A stretch of 24,683 nucleotides of DNA from JAVBNH01 sp031551635. GTDB lineage: Bacteria > Bacillota > Clostridia > Oscillospirales > Acutalibacteraceae. A model generated the notes under the pieces. That model had not been told where the DNA came from, made no database searches, and saw only the letters and a list, made by a program, of their open reading frames with translations. Both the position numbers and the translations under genes were made by a program. Every line of letters starts with the position of its first letter. Position 1 is the stretch's first letter. Shown in pieces: positions 1 through 8,002 of this stretch. The stretch spans positions 1-24,683 of the forward strand of contig JAVBNH010000041.1 of the NCBI GenBank assembly GCA_031551635.1, given 5' to 3'.

Positions 1-1176
1 CACAACATCTTGAACCGCATAACTTTTTCTTATCACCAATGCTATATCATAGCCCGTGAACTGATTTACAAATTCTTCAGAAGCGTTCGCATATTCAAAT
101 ATCATCGTCGCGAAAGTATAAACCTCAAAGCCTGTTTGTTCGAAATCCGATTGACGAAATTTAGTAAACTTTTTATACATACTTCCTAATTGCGCACTCT
201 GCATATAACCGTTGATATCCGACAGCTTCAGCTTCTCATAATTTATTGTGCCCTCATCATCTACAACAGTTGTTTTTGAAAGAATAATATCCTCAACTAT
301 CCAGTCGTCAGGGATAGTAAAACCGAGAATATCAGAAGGAGCCGTAACGTCACCGTTCGCAAACCATGCCTCACTGTTTGACCAAAAGCTAAACAAGGCT
401 TCTGAGGTAACGCCCTTGATGTTATAGAGAAAATAATCTGTAAGCTGTAATTCGCCCGCCGTTTTGTTCCCCTCAAGCGTTACGCCGTTAATTGCGGGCT
501 TGTTTTCAAGTACCGAGTAGTCTCCGGTTCCGCTTCCGCTGCCGCTGCCGTCTTTACCTTTCAGGCTCTCAAGCCATTCCTGTTCTGTCCCGCTGAAGCC
601 ATTATCAACAGCAATTTCATAGGCTGATTTGCCGTCCGCTCCCGGCTTGCCGGTTTCACCCTTATCACCTTTTTCACCTTTTTCGCCCTGTTGTCCAGAG
701 GCTCCTGTATCGCCCTTGTCACCTTTTTCACCCTGTAGTCCAGGGGCTCCTGTATCGCCCTTGTCACCCTTTTCGCCTTGTTGTCCAGGGGCTCCTATAT
801 CACCCTTGTCACCCTTGTCGCCTTGTTGTCCAGGGGCTCCTATATCACCCTTGTCACCCTTGTCGCCTTGTTGTCCAGGGGCTCCTGTATCGCCCTTGTC
901 ACCTTTTTCGCCCTGTAGTCCGGGGGTGCCTGTATCGCCCTTGTCACCTTTTTCGCCTTGTAGTCCGGAGGCGCCTGTATCGCCCTTGTCACCTTTATCA
1001 CCCCTTTCCCCCTTCAGGCTCGCGAGCCATTCACTCTCTGAGCCGCTAAAGCCATTCACGACAGCAAGCTCATATGCTGATTTTCCGTCACGCCCCCGCT
1101 CACCGGGAGTATATTCATTCATAGTTACCTCTAGGGGCAGTCCGCCGTCCTGCATATGAACGCGATATTCGCTCAT
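1..1176 (-). CDS. Collagen-like phage tail fibre protein, 3' end cut by the window
   Basis: The frame is open for 392 codons from ATG 1176 to base 1 and continues off the window. The start has an AAGGG site 7 bases upstream. Residues 1-55 form a short N-terminal part. A 43-triplet Gly-X-Y run covers residues 56-184, with Lys/Asp/Glu/Gln in the X and Y positions. A motif reading SAYE(L/I)AV.NGFSG occurs twice, at residues 33 and 184, bracketing the collagen stalk. After a Ser-Gly linker (about 209-216) comes the string ENKPAINGVTLEGNKTAGEL, which is typical of Firmicutes phage fibres. The remainder (about 245-392) is a globular part I do not recognise and probably the receptor-binding head. 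It is the last gene of the visible tail operon, 28 bases after the preceding gene. Collagen-like phage fibres normally trimerise; host range is inferred only. Confidence 0.88.
   Translation of the reverse strand, partial: MSEYRVHMQDGGLPLEVTMNEYTPGERGRDGKSAYELAVVNGFSGSESEWLASLKGERGDKGDKGDTGASGLQGEKGDKGDTGTPGLQGEKGDKGDTGAPGQQGDKGDKGDIGAPGQQGDKGDKGDIGAPGQQGEKGDKGDTGAPGLQGEKGDKGDTGASGQQGEKGEKGDKGETGKPGADGKSAYEIAVDNGFSGTEQEWLESLKGKDGSGSGSGTGDYSVLENKPAINGVTLEGNKTAGELQLTDYFLYNIKGVTSEALFSFWSNSEAWFANGDVTAPSDILGFTIPDDWIVEDIILSKTTVVDDEGTINYEKLKLSDINGYMQSAQLGSMYKKFTKFRQSDFEQTGFEVYTFATMIFEYANASEEFVNQFTGYDIALVIRKSYAVQDVV
679..993 (-). repeat. Seven tandem 45-bp units coding the collagen stalk
   Basis: Seven direct 45-bp units lie end to end (993-949, 948-904 and so on to 723-679). 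Each codes 15 residues of the form GDKGDTGAPGQQGEK, with small changes such as T to I, A to T, P to S and Q to L. The high nucleotide identity between units suggests recent copy-number change by slippage or unequal recombination. That would lengthen or shorten the fibre stalk in steps of five Gly-X-Y triplets. Units four and five are the most alike. Confidence 0.9.
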
Positions 1177-1204
1177 TGTATCACCCTTCCTATAAAAGCG
1201 TCAG

Positions 1205-1516
1205 TTATATTTCTTCATTTGACAAAAATTCATAAGCATTCGCCCAGATAATCGTGCTTGTATAAGCACTGCCGTCAATGTTTCGCCAATGCCATTGCAA
1301 GCGGATGTCCTCATTATCGGCAAATTGTAATGTTTCCTGTTGAGAAAAAAATACACTGATTTTGTTTCCTTCTCGCATTTCGATTTCATCTGAGGATTTT
1401 TTTATAAAAACCGAACTAATATTGCCTTTTAAAATAAGCTCAATTTTTTCTATTTTTTCAAAATCGACGTTTTCCGGAAAGATAAAAATACTCTCACAGG
1501 TAGCTCCTCTGTTCAT
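1205..1516 (-). CDS. Small tail-fibre-associated protein of unknown function
   Basis: The protein has 103 residues. I chose ATG 1516 because AGGAG lies 7 bases upstream and the fibre gene stops at 1521; a GTG at 1573 would overlap that gene and has no good ribosome site. The layout (short basic N-terminus, FIFPENVDFEKIEKIELILK, then an alternating hydrophobic middle, then QQETLQFADNEDIRLQWHW and a final NEEI) resembles small beta-rich proteins found beside tail fibres in gut Firmicutes phages, from memory and not from a search. There is no signal peptide, membrane segment or catalytic motif. Its place between two fibre genes suggests an accessory, adaptor or assembly role in the fibre complex. 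The function is unknown. Confidence 0.75.
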   Translation of the reverse strand: MNRGATCESIFIFPENVDFEKIEKIELILKGNISSVFIKKSSDEIEMREGNKISVFFSQQETLQFADNEDIRLQWHWRNIDGSAYTSTIIWANAYEFLSNEEI

Positions 1517-1520
1517 AAAA

Positions 1521-2900
1521 TCACTCCTGACTTTGAATTTTTGAAAGCCTTTCTTGCAGCGCGTCAATCTCACTGCTCAGCTCACTGATAGCCTTGATTA
1601 AAAACGGAACAAAATTGGCGTATGCGACTGTAAGCTGAGATTCAACGCCTTCAGGGATATTCTCAACATCGTGAAGATTATCGTTGACAAGATTCGCATA
1701 GTCTGAAGAGCCATAGACTTCGCAGAGTGCCGCACCGACATTCTGCGCGCTTACACCAACCCTTTTGCGGCTGCCTTTTTTAGTCCCCGCCGCGTATTCT
1801 TCAGTGTCATAGCAGCCGCAAAGACCGTATTTGCTGATGAGAGCTTCGTCTTTTTCCGTGAGTTTTTCGGGAAGATATTTTTTGCGGTCGTTGTCGACAT
1901 ATTGAATCGCTTCAATTTTTTTAATAAATTCAAGCGCGTTTTCAATCGGTGCTATCTCTGACTTATCGCGCTCGTCGCTTGTGACGCTCAGGTTTACCCT
2001 GCATTTCAAGGCAGAAAGTGTTGTATTTGCGCCGAGTTGCATAGTATTCGGCGAGCTGGCATCAACTCTTGACATGTCGCCGATTGCGCCCGAGGAAGTG
2101 CTCTCAGCTTTTGCGCCTGTACCCAGAGCCAAAGCCTGTGAAACTGCGACACTGTTCCCGCCGATTGCGGTTCCGATTAGACCTGACTGAGCGTGAGCGC
2201 CGATTGCTATTGCCGCGTCTCCGCTGACGGTGTGATGCCCTATAGACATGCCGTTTTCACCTGCGAGAGCGCTGATGCCTACAGCGATAGCTCCCTCATT
2301 GCCTGACGCACCGTTGCAAATAATTACTGAATCGGAATTTTTAGGCACACCCTGCAAATTCGAGAGAGCTGCCGCCGCGCTGCCGGCTCCGGTTCCACCT
2401 CTGCTGAGCGGGAGTGTACCAGTTTCTATATCGCTAGCCTTGTGCTTGTGACCTACTGTTGAAAACGCAGCGGAATCAACATTTGCCGTAATATTTGCCG
2501 CGCCGCCTACGATTAAATTCGCGAGAAATTCATGAGTATAATTCGCTTCCTCTGTTTTTGATGGAATCGCGAAAGCGGCATTATTCTGCATTATCATATA
2601 AAGCACTTCACCGGCATCGCCGTCAATTTTCGCGAAAAGCCCTATCTGCCTGAGCTGGAAGCCTGCAGCGAGATTTATATTGCTGAGCTGAAGCCGGACC
2701 TTTGTTATACTGCCGGCACTTTCAACCGCGCTAATCGAAAGATTCAGCTTTACCGCCGAAACACTTGTCGCGTTTACAAGCTGACTCTCCTCAACACTTC
2801 CCGAACCGCATGACGCAGAGGTGAATCTCAGGGTATTGCCGGGAGAGCGCGCCAATAAAGCGGCTCCCTGATTTGTTAAAACGCTTGTCCATCTGCCCAT
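1521..2900 (-). CDS. Tail fibre with YadA-like head repeats and C-terminal peptidase S74 chaperone
   Basis: The protein has 459 residues; ATG 2900 follows AAAAGGAG by 7 bases. Residues 1 to about 150 form an N-terminal tail-attachment region of the contractile-tail fibre type. Residues 151-185 contain HKHKASDIETGTLPLSRGGT, a common fibre linker. Residues about 203-278 hold short Ala/Gly/Ser repeats such as MSIGHHTVSGDAAIAIGAHA, like the left-handed beta-roll head of YadA trimeric adhesins. Residues about 304-459 look like an S74 intramolecular chaperone with the TSDERDK motif at 307-313, giving the expected Ser308/Lys313 pair, and ending in a coiled coil. In this family the chaperone drives trimer folding and then cuts itself off at that serine. 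A mature fibre of about 307 residues is therefore inferred. Confidence 0.88.
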   Translation of the reverse strand: MGRWTSVLTNQGAALLARSPGNTLRFTSASCGSGSVEESQLVNATSVSAVKLNLSISAVESAGSITKVRLQLSNINLAAGFQLRQIGLFAKIDGDAGEVLYMIMQNNAAFAIPSKTEEANYTHEFLANLIVGGAANITANVDSAAFSTVGHKHKASDIETGTLPLSRGGTGAGSAAAALSNLQGVPKNSDSVIICNGASGNEGAIAVGISALAGENGMSIGHHTVSGDAAIAIGAHAQSGLIGTAIGGNSVAVSQALALGTGAKAESTSSGAIGDMSRVDASSPNTMQLGANTTLSALKCRVNLSVTSDERDKSEIAPIENALEFIKKIEAIQYVDNDRKKYLPEKLTEKDEALISKYGLCGCYDTEEYAAGTKKGSRKRVGVSAQNVGAALCEVYGSSDYANLVNDNLHDVENIPEGVESQLTVAYANFVPFLIKAISELSSEIDALQERLSKIQSQE

Positions 2901-3317
2901 TTATAATTCTCCTTTTGTATTTATTTCTATTGATTCTTTGCCAAAAATTGTTTCTACCGTCATTTTAAAATAAATCTCATCGTGAGACACTGTATATGAA
3001 AAATCCTTGAGTGACAATATTCTCTCATCGCTTAAGAGCGCATCCCTGACAACCCTTTCAAGCTCGGCATCAATAAAATCACTGCCGACATTCCTCGCGT
3101 AAACCACGCTTCTGATTTCACAGCCGAACTGGTCATCATAAATAATATGAGCAAACCGCTCAGTCAGCAGAATCTTATAGATTAACTGCCTGAGCGAAGC
3201 GATACCATCCGCCTTGCCGTCAATAGACATAGTGCTGAAATCCATGGCATAGGTCAAGGTGGGGATGCTTTTCGGTCTTGCGTTTGTTGAAACGGGTATT
3301 TCAATGACTGTGTTCAA
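2901..3317 (-). CDS. DUF2634 (XkdS-like) baseplate wedge protein
   Basis: The protein has 138 residues. The start is TTG at 3317, supported by GGAGG 8 bases upstream and by a 4-base overlap with the stop of the preceding gene (TTGA). The sequence fits the DUF2634/gp25-like family: IPTLTYAMDF near the N-terminus, then DGKADGIASLRQLIYKILLT, then a middle Tyr-Gly/Asp-rich part, and a beta-rich C-terminus ending in SIEINTKGEL. Members sit in the baseplate wedge of contractile tails next to the sheath initiator. It lies between DUF2577 and the fibre gene, directly followed by the fibre start at 2900, so expression is probably coupled. It has the usual length for the family. Confidence 0.85.
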   Translation of the reverse strand: MNTVIEIPVSTNARPKSIPTLTYAMDFSTMSIDGKADGIASLRQLIYKILLTERFAHIIYDDQFGCEIRSVVYARNVGSDFIDAELERVVRDALLSDERILSLKDFSYTVSHDEIYFKMTVETIFGKESIEINTKGEL

Positions 3318-3619
3318 AGACTGACCCTCCCTATCGCAATATATTTTCTCGCCTCTCCAAGCATTGCTATATAAAGACTTTCTCCTGTTTTCACTGAGTC
3401 ACAGATGATTGCCTGCTTAAAAACACCATCCATCTTTATTTGTACCTCGCGGTCATTTAAATGCTCGGGAATCATCAGATTTTTTTCGTCGAGAACGGTT
3501 TTTTCTCCGTTTTCGAGCGAGACACTCAAAGGCGAAACCGAATCAACCTTCCCGATGAAAACCGTAGAATTTTCACGGGAAAGATTCTGTATCAGCTTTT
3601 TTAACGAAACATCATTCAT
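3314..3619 (-). CDS. DUF2577 (XkdR-like) baseplate protein
   Basis: The protein has 101 residues; ATG 3619 has AGGAG 9 bases upstream. The pattern FIGKVDSVSPLSVSLENGEK followed by a central LMIPEHL and a C-terminal hydrophobic strand is the beta-barrel (OB-like) layout of DUF2577, a family coded between the XkdQ hub and DUF2634 in PBSX-like tails. The neighbours here are exactly those two genes. It is thought to act near the central spike/hub of the baseplate; this is family-level inference. Its stop overlaps the start of DUF2634 by four bases. A 78-base spacer (3620-3697) separates it from the XkdQ-like gene; I see nothing there beyond the ribosome site and a weak long-range CTCAAA/TTTGAG pairing. 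Confidence 0.82.
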   Translation of the reverse strand: MNDVSLKKLIQNLSRENSTVFIGKVDSVSPLSVSLENGEKTVLDEKNLMIPEHLNDREVQIKMDGVFKQAIICDSVKTGESLYIAMLGEARKYIAIGRVSL

Positions 3620-3697
3620 ATAATCAAACTCCTGACACTATTCTCAAATTATGTCTTTAATATGCTATCTTAACTAAAATGCTTGTATGCTTTGAGA

Positions 3698-4657
3698 TTA
3701 GCATGACAATGTTAAGCTCATATTGTGAACTCCAGCGGCGAAGGTGTGAACATCGCTTTCAATATAAAAGCTCTTTTGCAGATTCAGCCTTGGTATTTTC
3801 ACAAAAGCACATCGCCCGCTGATGAGCTCGCTGTTACCCGGGGCACTTATATTCAACAAACGCGAGGGCTTGCTGCTTTGCGTGAGGGAATAATTCAGCA
3901 GCTCATAAATTTTAGCTATATCAGTCTCGCTTCTGGTTGATAAAACATCTTGAAAAATACCGATTTTTGCCTCCAGCTGGGCGTTATTTTTCATATCATA
4001 GGCATTATTTTTACTGTCAAGCAAAACAATTCGAGTCCTTGTCTTCTCAAAGCTTTTTTCATAGCTATAGGCACTGATATTATTTCCGGAAGCAAGCAGC
4101 CACTGAACGGTTTTATCACTGCGCTTAATAAGGTTCACCTTACCGTTTTCGCAGCTGACATTATACCTCACTCCTGTCGCGCGGCAGGTAGCTTCTAACG
4201 CCTCGCAGATGATATCGTAGCCTGTCGTTGAGGCTCGCGGAAGCGAACCGATTCTATATGATGAGGCGGCGACCTCACCCACAGGAATAGAAAACCTTGC
4301 ACAGACATCCCTGAAAATTTCACTGACAGTTTTATCAATGTAGCTGAAGGAGTCCTTGTTATTCGAGAGATAAACACCGCTGTCATATGCTTTGACGCTT
4401 AGGGAATTATTCTCATTGCGCACTTCACTGAGCAAAATCCCCCTGAAAAGCTCCTTCTTATCCTCAAAAAAAACACAGGTCTGCCCCTTTTCAATGTCAA
4501 CACCGGTCTGCCTTGAGACGCTTCTCTCATCCTCGGCGAATTCAATAGCCAGAGTTCTGGCAGGTGAATCGTTGCGCCCGCTCCAGATATAGCTTTTCAC
4601 GAGCGCGTCCGCGTCATAGTGCAGCCCGTCCTTAACAATAATAAGACTTTTTCCCAT
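3698..4657 (-). CDS. XkdQ-like baseplate hub / tail lysin-like protein
   Basis: The protein has 319 residues from ATG 4657, which follows CGGAGGTG by 6 bases; a GTG at 4666 lies too close to that site. The early part contains YIWSGRNDSPARTLAIEFA, then GQTCVFFEDKKELFRGILL, and a domain with YDSGVYLSNNKDSFSY and FRDVCARFSIPVG. This is the usual XkdQ/gp27-like hub layout: two beta domains flanking a domain that binds the LysM protein and the spike. I see no cell-wall hydrolase catalytic motif, so a structural role is more likely than muralytic activity. In PBSX-like operons this gene normally follows the LysM gene directly, whereas here baseplate J and DUF2313 lie between them. Confidence 0.82.
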   Translation of the reverse strand: MGKSLIIVKDGLHYDADALVKSYIWSGRNDSPARTLAIEFAEDERSVSRQTGVDIEKGQTCVFFEDKKELFRGILLSEVRNENNSLSVKAYDSGVYLSNNKDSFSYIDKTVSEIFRDVCARFSIPVGEVAASSYRIGSLPRASTTGYDIICEALEATCRATGVRYNVSCENGKVNLIKRSDKTVQWLLASGNNISAYSYEKSFEKTRTRIVLLDSKNNAYDMKNNAQLEAKIGIFQDVLSTRSETDIAKIYELLNYSLTQSSKPSRLLNISAPGNSELISGRCAFVKIPRLNLQKSFYIESDVHTFAAGVHNMSLTLSC

Positions 4658-4672
4658 AAAGTACACCTCCGC

Positions 4673-5209
4673 TCAGCTTATTTCTTCAAAGATAAATTCA
4701 CTGAAATGATTCCCTGCATATACTCCCGCTTCGGCGCTTGAGAGCGCTGAAAAAAGATACTTTATATGCGCGGGTATTCTGCTCCTGACCGCCTTCAGGC
4801 AATCCATGAGAGAAAAATCCGGACAATTATCTATAAAAAGTTTTGAGGATAACAATGAATTCATATAAGAAACTGACGCGTTCTCGCCTGAAAACAGCTT
4901 CAGTATTTCTTTTATTGTCTCAAGCGAAACCTTACCGTTGCCTGAAAAATGAGAGATAATTAGCGCCCTTCTCTGGTTTTCGCTCCTGTCGCTGCGATAC
5001 TCAATACCCAGAAAATACTCAAGCTCACTTAAGGTACGAGTGTCCGCGCTGAGTACAAACTGATTTAACAAAAACCTCTCTACAAGCTCTTTGGCATTTT
5101 CAAGCATTATGCTTTGAGCAAAAATAATCGCGTTTACTTGCGCAAAGGATAATAAATAGGAGGGATAGTACGAGCACAGCTCGCGATGAACATCAAGACT
5201 CTCATACAT
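4673..5209 (-). CDS. DUF2313 (YmfQ/XkdU-like) baseplate protein
   Basis: The protein has 178 residues from ATG 5209, with only a weak purine-rich ribosome site (AAAAGATGATG). The N-terminal half has a helical LLSFAQVNAIIFAQSIMLEN stretch, then the tell-tale TRTLSELEYFLGI segment, followed by RSDRSENQRRALIISHF and a helix-turn region around residues 95-110. This is the DUF2313 pattern: an early helix bundle, an LxxLExxLGI core and an RRxxI helix. The family is almost always coded next to baseplate J, as here (stop 5235 of that gene, 25 bases away). It is a wedge component linking baseplate J to the fibres. Cys residues late in the protein are not a known family feature. Confidence 0.85.
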   Translation of the reverse strand: MYESLDVHRELCSYYPSYLLSFAQVNAIIFAQSIMLENAKELVERFLLNQFVLSADTRTLSELEYFLGIEYRSDRSENQRRALIISHFSGNGKVSLETIKEILKLFSGENASVSYMNSLLSSKLFIDNCPDFSLMDCLKAVRSRIPAHIKYLFSALSSAEAGVYAGNHFSEFIFEEIS

Positions 5210-5234
5210 AAATCATCATCTTTTCTGTGTGAAT

Positions 5235-6332
5235 TTAAGTTATATTAATTGATGCGTACTCCGCGGAATTTAGAAAAACAGCAATTTCCGAGATTTTCAG
5301 TGTTATGCTTTCCTTTTCGCCGCCACTTGTAATTTTGCCATCATAGAAATAAAGCCCGTCATAATATTCCACGCTTTTGAGCGAATTGATAATAGCGCCG
5401 AATTGGCTTGCTCTGATAACGGAGCTTTCTGCGTCATTTGCAGTGAGGTTGTGCGAGCTGAGAAAAGAGTTAAAGCCGTTTAGTATATCGTTCAGCGCGG
5501 CGTTTGCCATAGACGGCTTCGCTTTGACGTTCAGCTTTAAGCCGATTTTTTTCTCGACAGGCTTCACAGCGGTAAAAACAGCGGAAATACTCGCGGCTCC
5601 CGCGCCGTCACCGTTTTGATTCGGGTCTACAAAATTCTGAACATCGCTGACAAGAGCGGTTGAAGGCGAAAAACCGTTTGCGGCGATTATAACAGCCTTC
5701 ACATAATTTATATCCGGGTCTAGCGGTATAATCCTCGCCGCGCCTACACCCTCGACGCTTTCGCACCAGGCTCTGTAATGCAGTTTATTTCCGTTTTCCG
5801 CAGGTCCCGAAAGCTTTTTTTGAATGCGTTTGCGGTATTCGTTTTCGTTCTCGTTGTTTTTGCCTTCGCTGTAAAGCGTACCCAGCATTGCCTTTGTCAG
5901 CCCGGGTGTGGTATTTACCGGAACAAGAGTTTTTCCTGCGAAAATATTTTCGCTGCTGCCGCTTGTTTCTGATGTAAAATAATTAACGGAAGCAATTTTT
6001 GTCGATTTAAAATAATGTCCGTCGATAAAAAATCTGGCTCCCTCAGCCGCTGAAAAATTCGAAGGTTCAAAAACCGCGGTATATATCGCCGGGCATGCAC
6101 TGCGATACTCCACGCCGTATTGCACGCCAAGCTTCCGGAGATACTCACCTGACGCCGTAGTCAGGCTGACCATGTCGTACAGTGAATTTAGGTCATTATA
6201 GAAGCGGTTGAGAAGAAATAAAAATCCCGCTCCAGCGTCATAGAAAATGCTGCCCTGACGAATATCGATTCCCTCCGGCGCAAGGCGGAGATATTCGCTC
6301 ATAAGCATCTCATAGCTCGTTTCAATTAACAC
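5235..6332 (-). CDS. Baseplate J (XkdT-like) wedge protein
   Basis: The protein has 365 residues. The start is GTG 6332 with AAGGTG 9 bases upstream; no ATG is available before the conserved N-terminus. The opening IDIRQGSIFYDAGAGF and YLRKLGVQYGV are typical of baseplate J, and the core follows as YRKRIQKKLSGPAENGNKLH and ARIIPLDPDINYVKAVIIAA. The C-terminal third, with KIGLKLNVKAKPSMANAALN and SVIRASQFGAIINSL, is the usual receptor for the adjacent wedge. It forms the outer wedge of a contractile-tail baseplate and triggers sheath contraction in homologues. It sits earlier in the operon than in PBSX, right after the LysM gene. Confidence 0.92.
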   Translation of the reverse strand: MLIETSYEMLMSEYLRLAPEGIDIRQGSIFYDAGAGFLFLLNRFYNDLNSLYDMVSLTTASGEYLRKLGVQYGVEYRSACPAIYTAVFEPSNFSAAEGARFFIDGHYFKSTKIASVNYFTSETSGSSENIFAGKTLVPVNTTPGLTKAMLGTLYSEGKNNENENEYRKRIQKKLSGPAENGNKLHYRAWCESVEGVGAARIIPLDPDINYVKAVIIAANGFSPSTALVSDVQNFVDPNQNGDGAGAASISAVFTAVKPVEKKIGLKLNVKAKPSMANAALNDILNGFNSFLSSHNLTANDAESSVIRASQFGAIINSLKSVEYYDGLYFYDGKITSGGEKESITLKISEIAVFLNSAEYASINIT

Positions 6333-6358
6333 TTAAATCAACACCTTTTTTAAAGAAT

Positions 6359-7012
6359 TTATGAAAGCTTCAAAACTTGACCGACACTCAGCACAGACGG
6401 ATTTGATATACTCTCTGTATTATTCTCATAAATATCAGTCCACCGGCTGCTGTCGGAAAAGCATTTCATAGCTATTTTTTGGATGAAGTCTCCCTCGAGA
6501 ACTGTATAGGTCACCTGCACTGAGAGAGTGTTCGGGCGAAGGGTATTATCGGAATATATAACAGTACCGTCCGCGTTGAGAGTGACCTTTTGCAAGCTCA
6601 TTTCAGTGTATTTCACAAAAACAATATCATAGTATACTGTGCCCACATCGCCGCCCTTTTCCTTGACTTTAAAGCTCTCAACGGTGCAGTAAAGTCTCTC
6701 ATCCATGCCGTCGATGATAAGCTCTATGACATTTTGTCTATAAAGGCAGGCTCTGAAAAACTCTTTGAAATCAGTCGGACGAGTAAAAACACCTTTGTAG
6801 TCGGAGGTCTTTTCTGCGGGAAAAACAGAGGAAAAGGAAATCCGCAGTGCCTCGCCACTGGTTTTTTGCAGGACTTCACCTATCGAATCAATGTTAATAC
6901 TTTGCGTATATTTTCCGTAGTCAAGCTGTATTTCCTCCGGCAATACAGGAAGCCTCAGCACGCTCCCGAAATTTTCCGAATTTATAAAGATATTGTATCT
7001 GGAAGCCGCCAT
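6359..7012 (-). CDS. XkdP-like LysM baseplate/tail-hub protein
   Basis: The protein has 217 residues. ATG 7012 follows AGGAG by 7 bases. A longer frame starting at TTG 7063 is false because its first residues are translated from the dispersed repeat. The N-terminal half (FINSENFGSVLRLPVLPEEI, then QSINIDSIGEVL) is the XkdP pattern that binds the tube end. The C-terminal part from about residue 168 (YTVLEGDFIQKIAMKCF, then NPSVLSVGQVLKL) is one LysM domain, which in contractile tails stabilises the hub and may touch peptidoglycan. In PBSX this gene directly follows the tape measure; here it follows the small tape-measure-like gene across repeat copy R1. Confidence 0.88.
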   Translation of the reverse strand: MAASRYNIFINSENFGSVLRLPVLPEEIQLDYGKYTQSINIDSIGEVLQKTSGEALRISFSSVFPAEKTSDYKGVFTRPTDFKEFFRACLYRQNVIELIIDGMDERLYCTVESFKVKEKGGDVGTVYYDIVFVKYTEMSLQKVTLNADGTVIYSDNTLRPNTLSVQVTYTVLEGDFIQKIAMKCFSDSSRWTDIYENNTESISNPSVLSVGQVLKLS

Positions 7013-7032
7013 GCAATCACTCCTTTTTTCTA

Positions 7033-7107
7033 CTAACGTGGGCTTTGCTTGCCAAGCCCACAACCCAAGTCTTGTTTTTATTGCGCTTTCAGCCCACTAA
7101 GGTACTA
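7033..7107 (-). repeat. Dispersed palindromic element, copy R1
   Basis: This copy reads on the minus strand from TAGTACC, where TAG is the stop codon of the small tape-measure-like gene, to CCCACGTTAG. It contains an 11+2+11 inverted repeat (GTGGGCTTGGC, then GCAAAGCCCAC on the other arm, one mismatch in this copy) and imperfect terminal inverted repeats CCTTAGTGGGCT / CCTAACGTGGGCT. It fills nearly the whole space between that stop and the ribosome site of the LysM gene, so the element sits cleanly between two co-transcribed genes. Other copies are at 10361, 21341 and 24569. Confidence 0.93.
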
Positions 7108-7929
7108 AAAATCATAGCTTCCTTCCCCCTCAAGGAAAATTTCTTCCTCGAGAATGGAGAGCAGTACATTTTTAAGCTGCTCGTTCATTATGCTTATTAC
7201 ACTTTGACGATCTGTGCTGTTTTGAATTTTGATTTTTCCGCTGCCGTTAAGATTTACATTAACTGTTCTGCTGTGCGGCTGCGGATTTTTTCCCGCCATA
7301 CCTCCTGTGTCTTCTGTCGCCGCCGGGAGAATCCGCGAAAGCTGAGAATTATCGTCAAAAGAAACTGAGGAAAAATCCTTCTTTAAGTCTTTTGAAAATA
7401 TTTCCTCTGCCTGAGAGCCGAAAAACGGCTCTGAAAAATCAGAACCGAAGCCGGAAAAAAAATTCTCTCCGGTTTTTGAATTTATCAGCTTTTGAATCTC
7501 TGCGTGAAAAGCATCAGGGCTTGAAACAGCACTGTTCTCTATAATATCCTCTGCTTCAGCCGCTCTACCGCTTAGAAAAAATGGATAAGCTTCCCCGCCG
7601 TCAATGCTTTTAGGCTTGTTTTCATTAAGTATTTCAGGTGAGGGCTCAGCAACAGAAGCATGGTCACTGTCTGAAAAGCTGTTAATGATTTCTTCACCTG
7701 AAACATAATTCATGTCGCCGTCAGAGGAAATGCTACCGGGTAAATCAAAGCCCTCGTCATCAAAATCCGGCAAATAATCCGAATAAGCAAAATCATAAGC
7801 ATCAGCTGTTACAGAAGGCGAAAAAAAGCTTTCCTCGTCATTGCCTTCCTCGCCCGGCGAGGGAATTTCATCCTCGAATGCACTATACTTGTTTTCCAAA
7901 TCTTGATTATCAATTTCTTCATTAGTCAT
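7105..7929 (-). CDS. Small acidic tape-measure-like protein (C-terminus only recognisable)
   Basis: The protein has 274 residues from ATG 7929, which follows AAAGG by about 10 bases. A longer frame starts at TTG 7995, inside the hairpin region, and is unlikely. Residues 1 to about 170 are strongly acidic, rich in Ser, Asp, Glu, Phe and Tyr, with low complexity and no long helix or membrane segment. The final 50 residues contain RTVNVNLNGSGKIKIQ, then IMNEQLKNVLLSILEEEI and a GEGSYDF end. This is the C-terminal pattern of tape-measure proteins in Clostridia contractile phages, by recall. Its position, after tube and before the LysM gene, is also the tape-measure slot, but such proteins usually exceed 600 residues and are helical. 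A reduced tape measure, or an unrelated chaperone or tail-tip protein in the same slot, are both possible. Confidence 0.6.
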   Translation of the reverse strand: MTNEEIDNQDLENKYSAFEDEIPSPGEEGNDEESFFSPSVTADAYDFAYSDYLPDFDDEGFDLPGSISSDGDMNYVSGEEIINSFSDSDHASVAEPSPEILNENKPKSIDGGEAYPFFLSGRAAEAEDIIENSAVSSPDAFHAEIQKLINSKTGENFFSGFGSDFSEPFFGSQAEEIFSKDLKKDFSSVSFDDNSQLSRILPAATEDTGGMAGKNPQPHSRTVNVNLNGSGKIKIQNSTDRQSVISIMNEQLKNVLLSILEEEIFLEGEGSYDF

Positions 7930-8002
7930 AATAATTACCATACCTTTCACGCTCGGGAATATTTTGTGACAAAGTTTATCTTTACTGAAAGGCAAAAACC
8001 TG

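Noticed and set aside
629..1159. Plus-strand 176-residue Pro/Ser/Cys-rich frame
   Set aside because: It is the antisense reading of the collagen repeats; the regular PLSPFSPC pattern mirrors the Gly-X-Y codons and there is no ribosome site of note.
3698..4657. Cell-wall hydrolase activity for the XkdQ-like protein
   Set aside because: Some relatives are called hydrolases, but no NlpC/P60, lysozyme or amidase motif is visible here.
7013..7063. N-terminal extension MWAWQAKPTL shared by the LysM protein and LarE frames
   Set aside because: Both extensions start at TTG inside copies of the dispersed element (7063 minus and 21386 plus). The shared peptide is translated repeat, not a domain; better ATG starts with strong ribosome sites follow.
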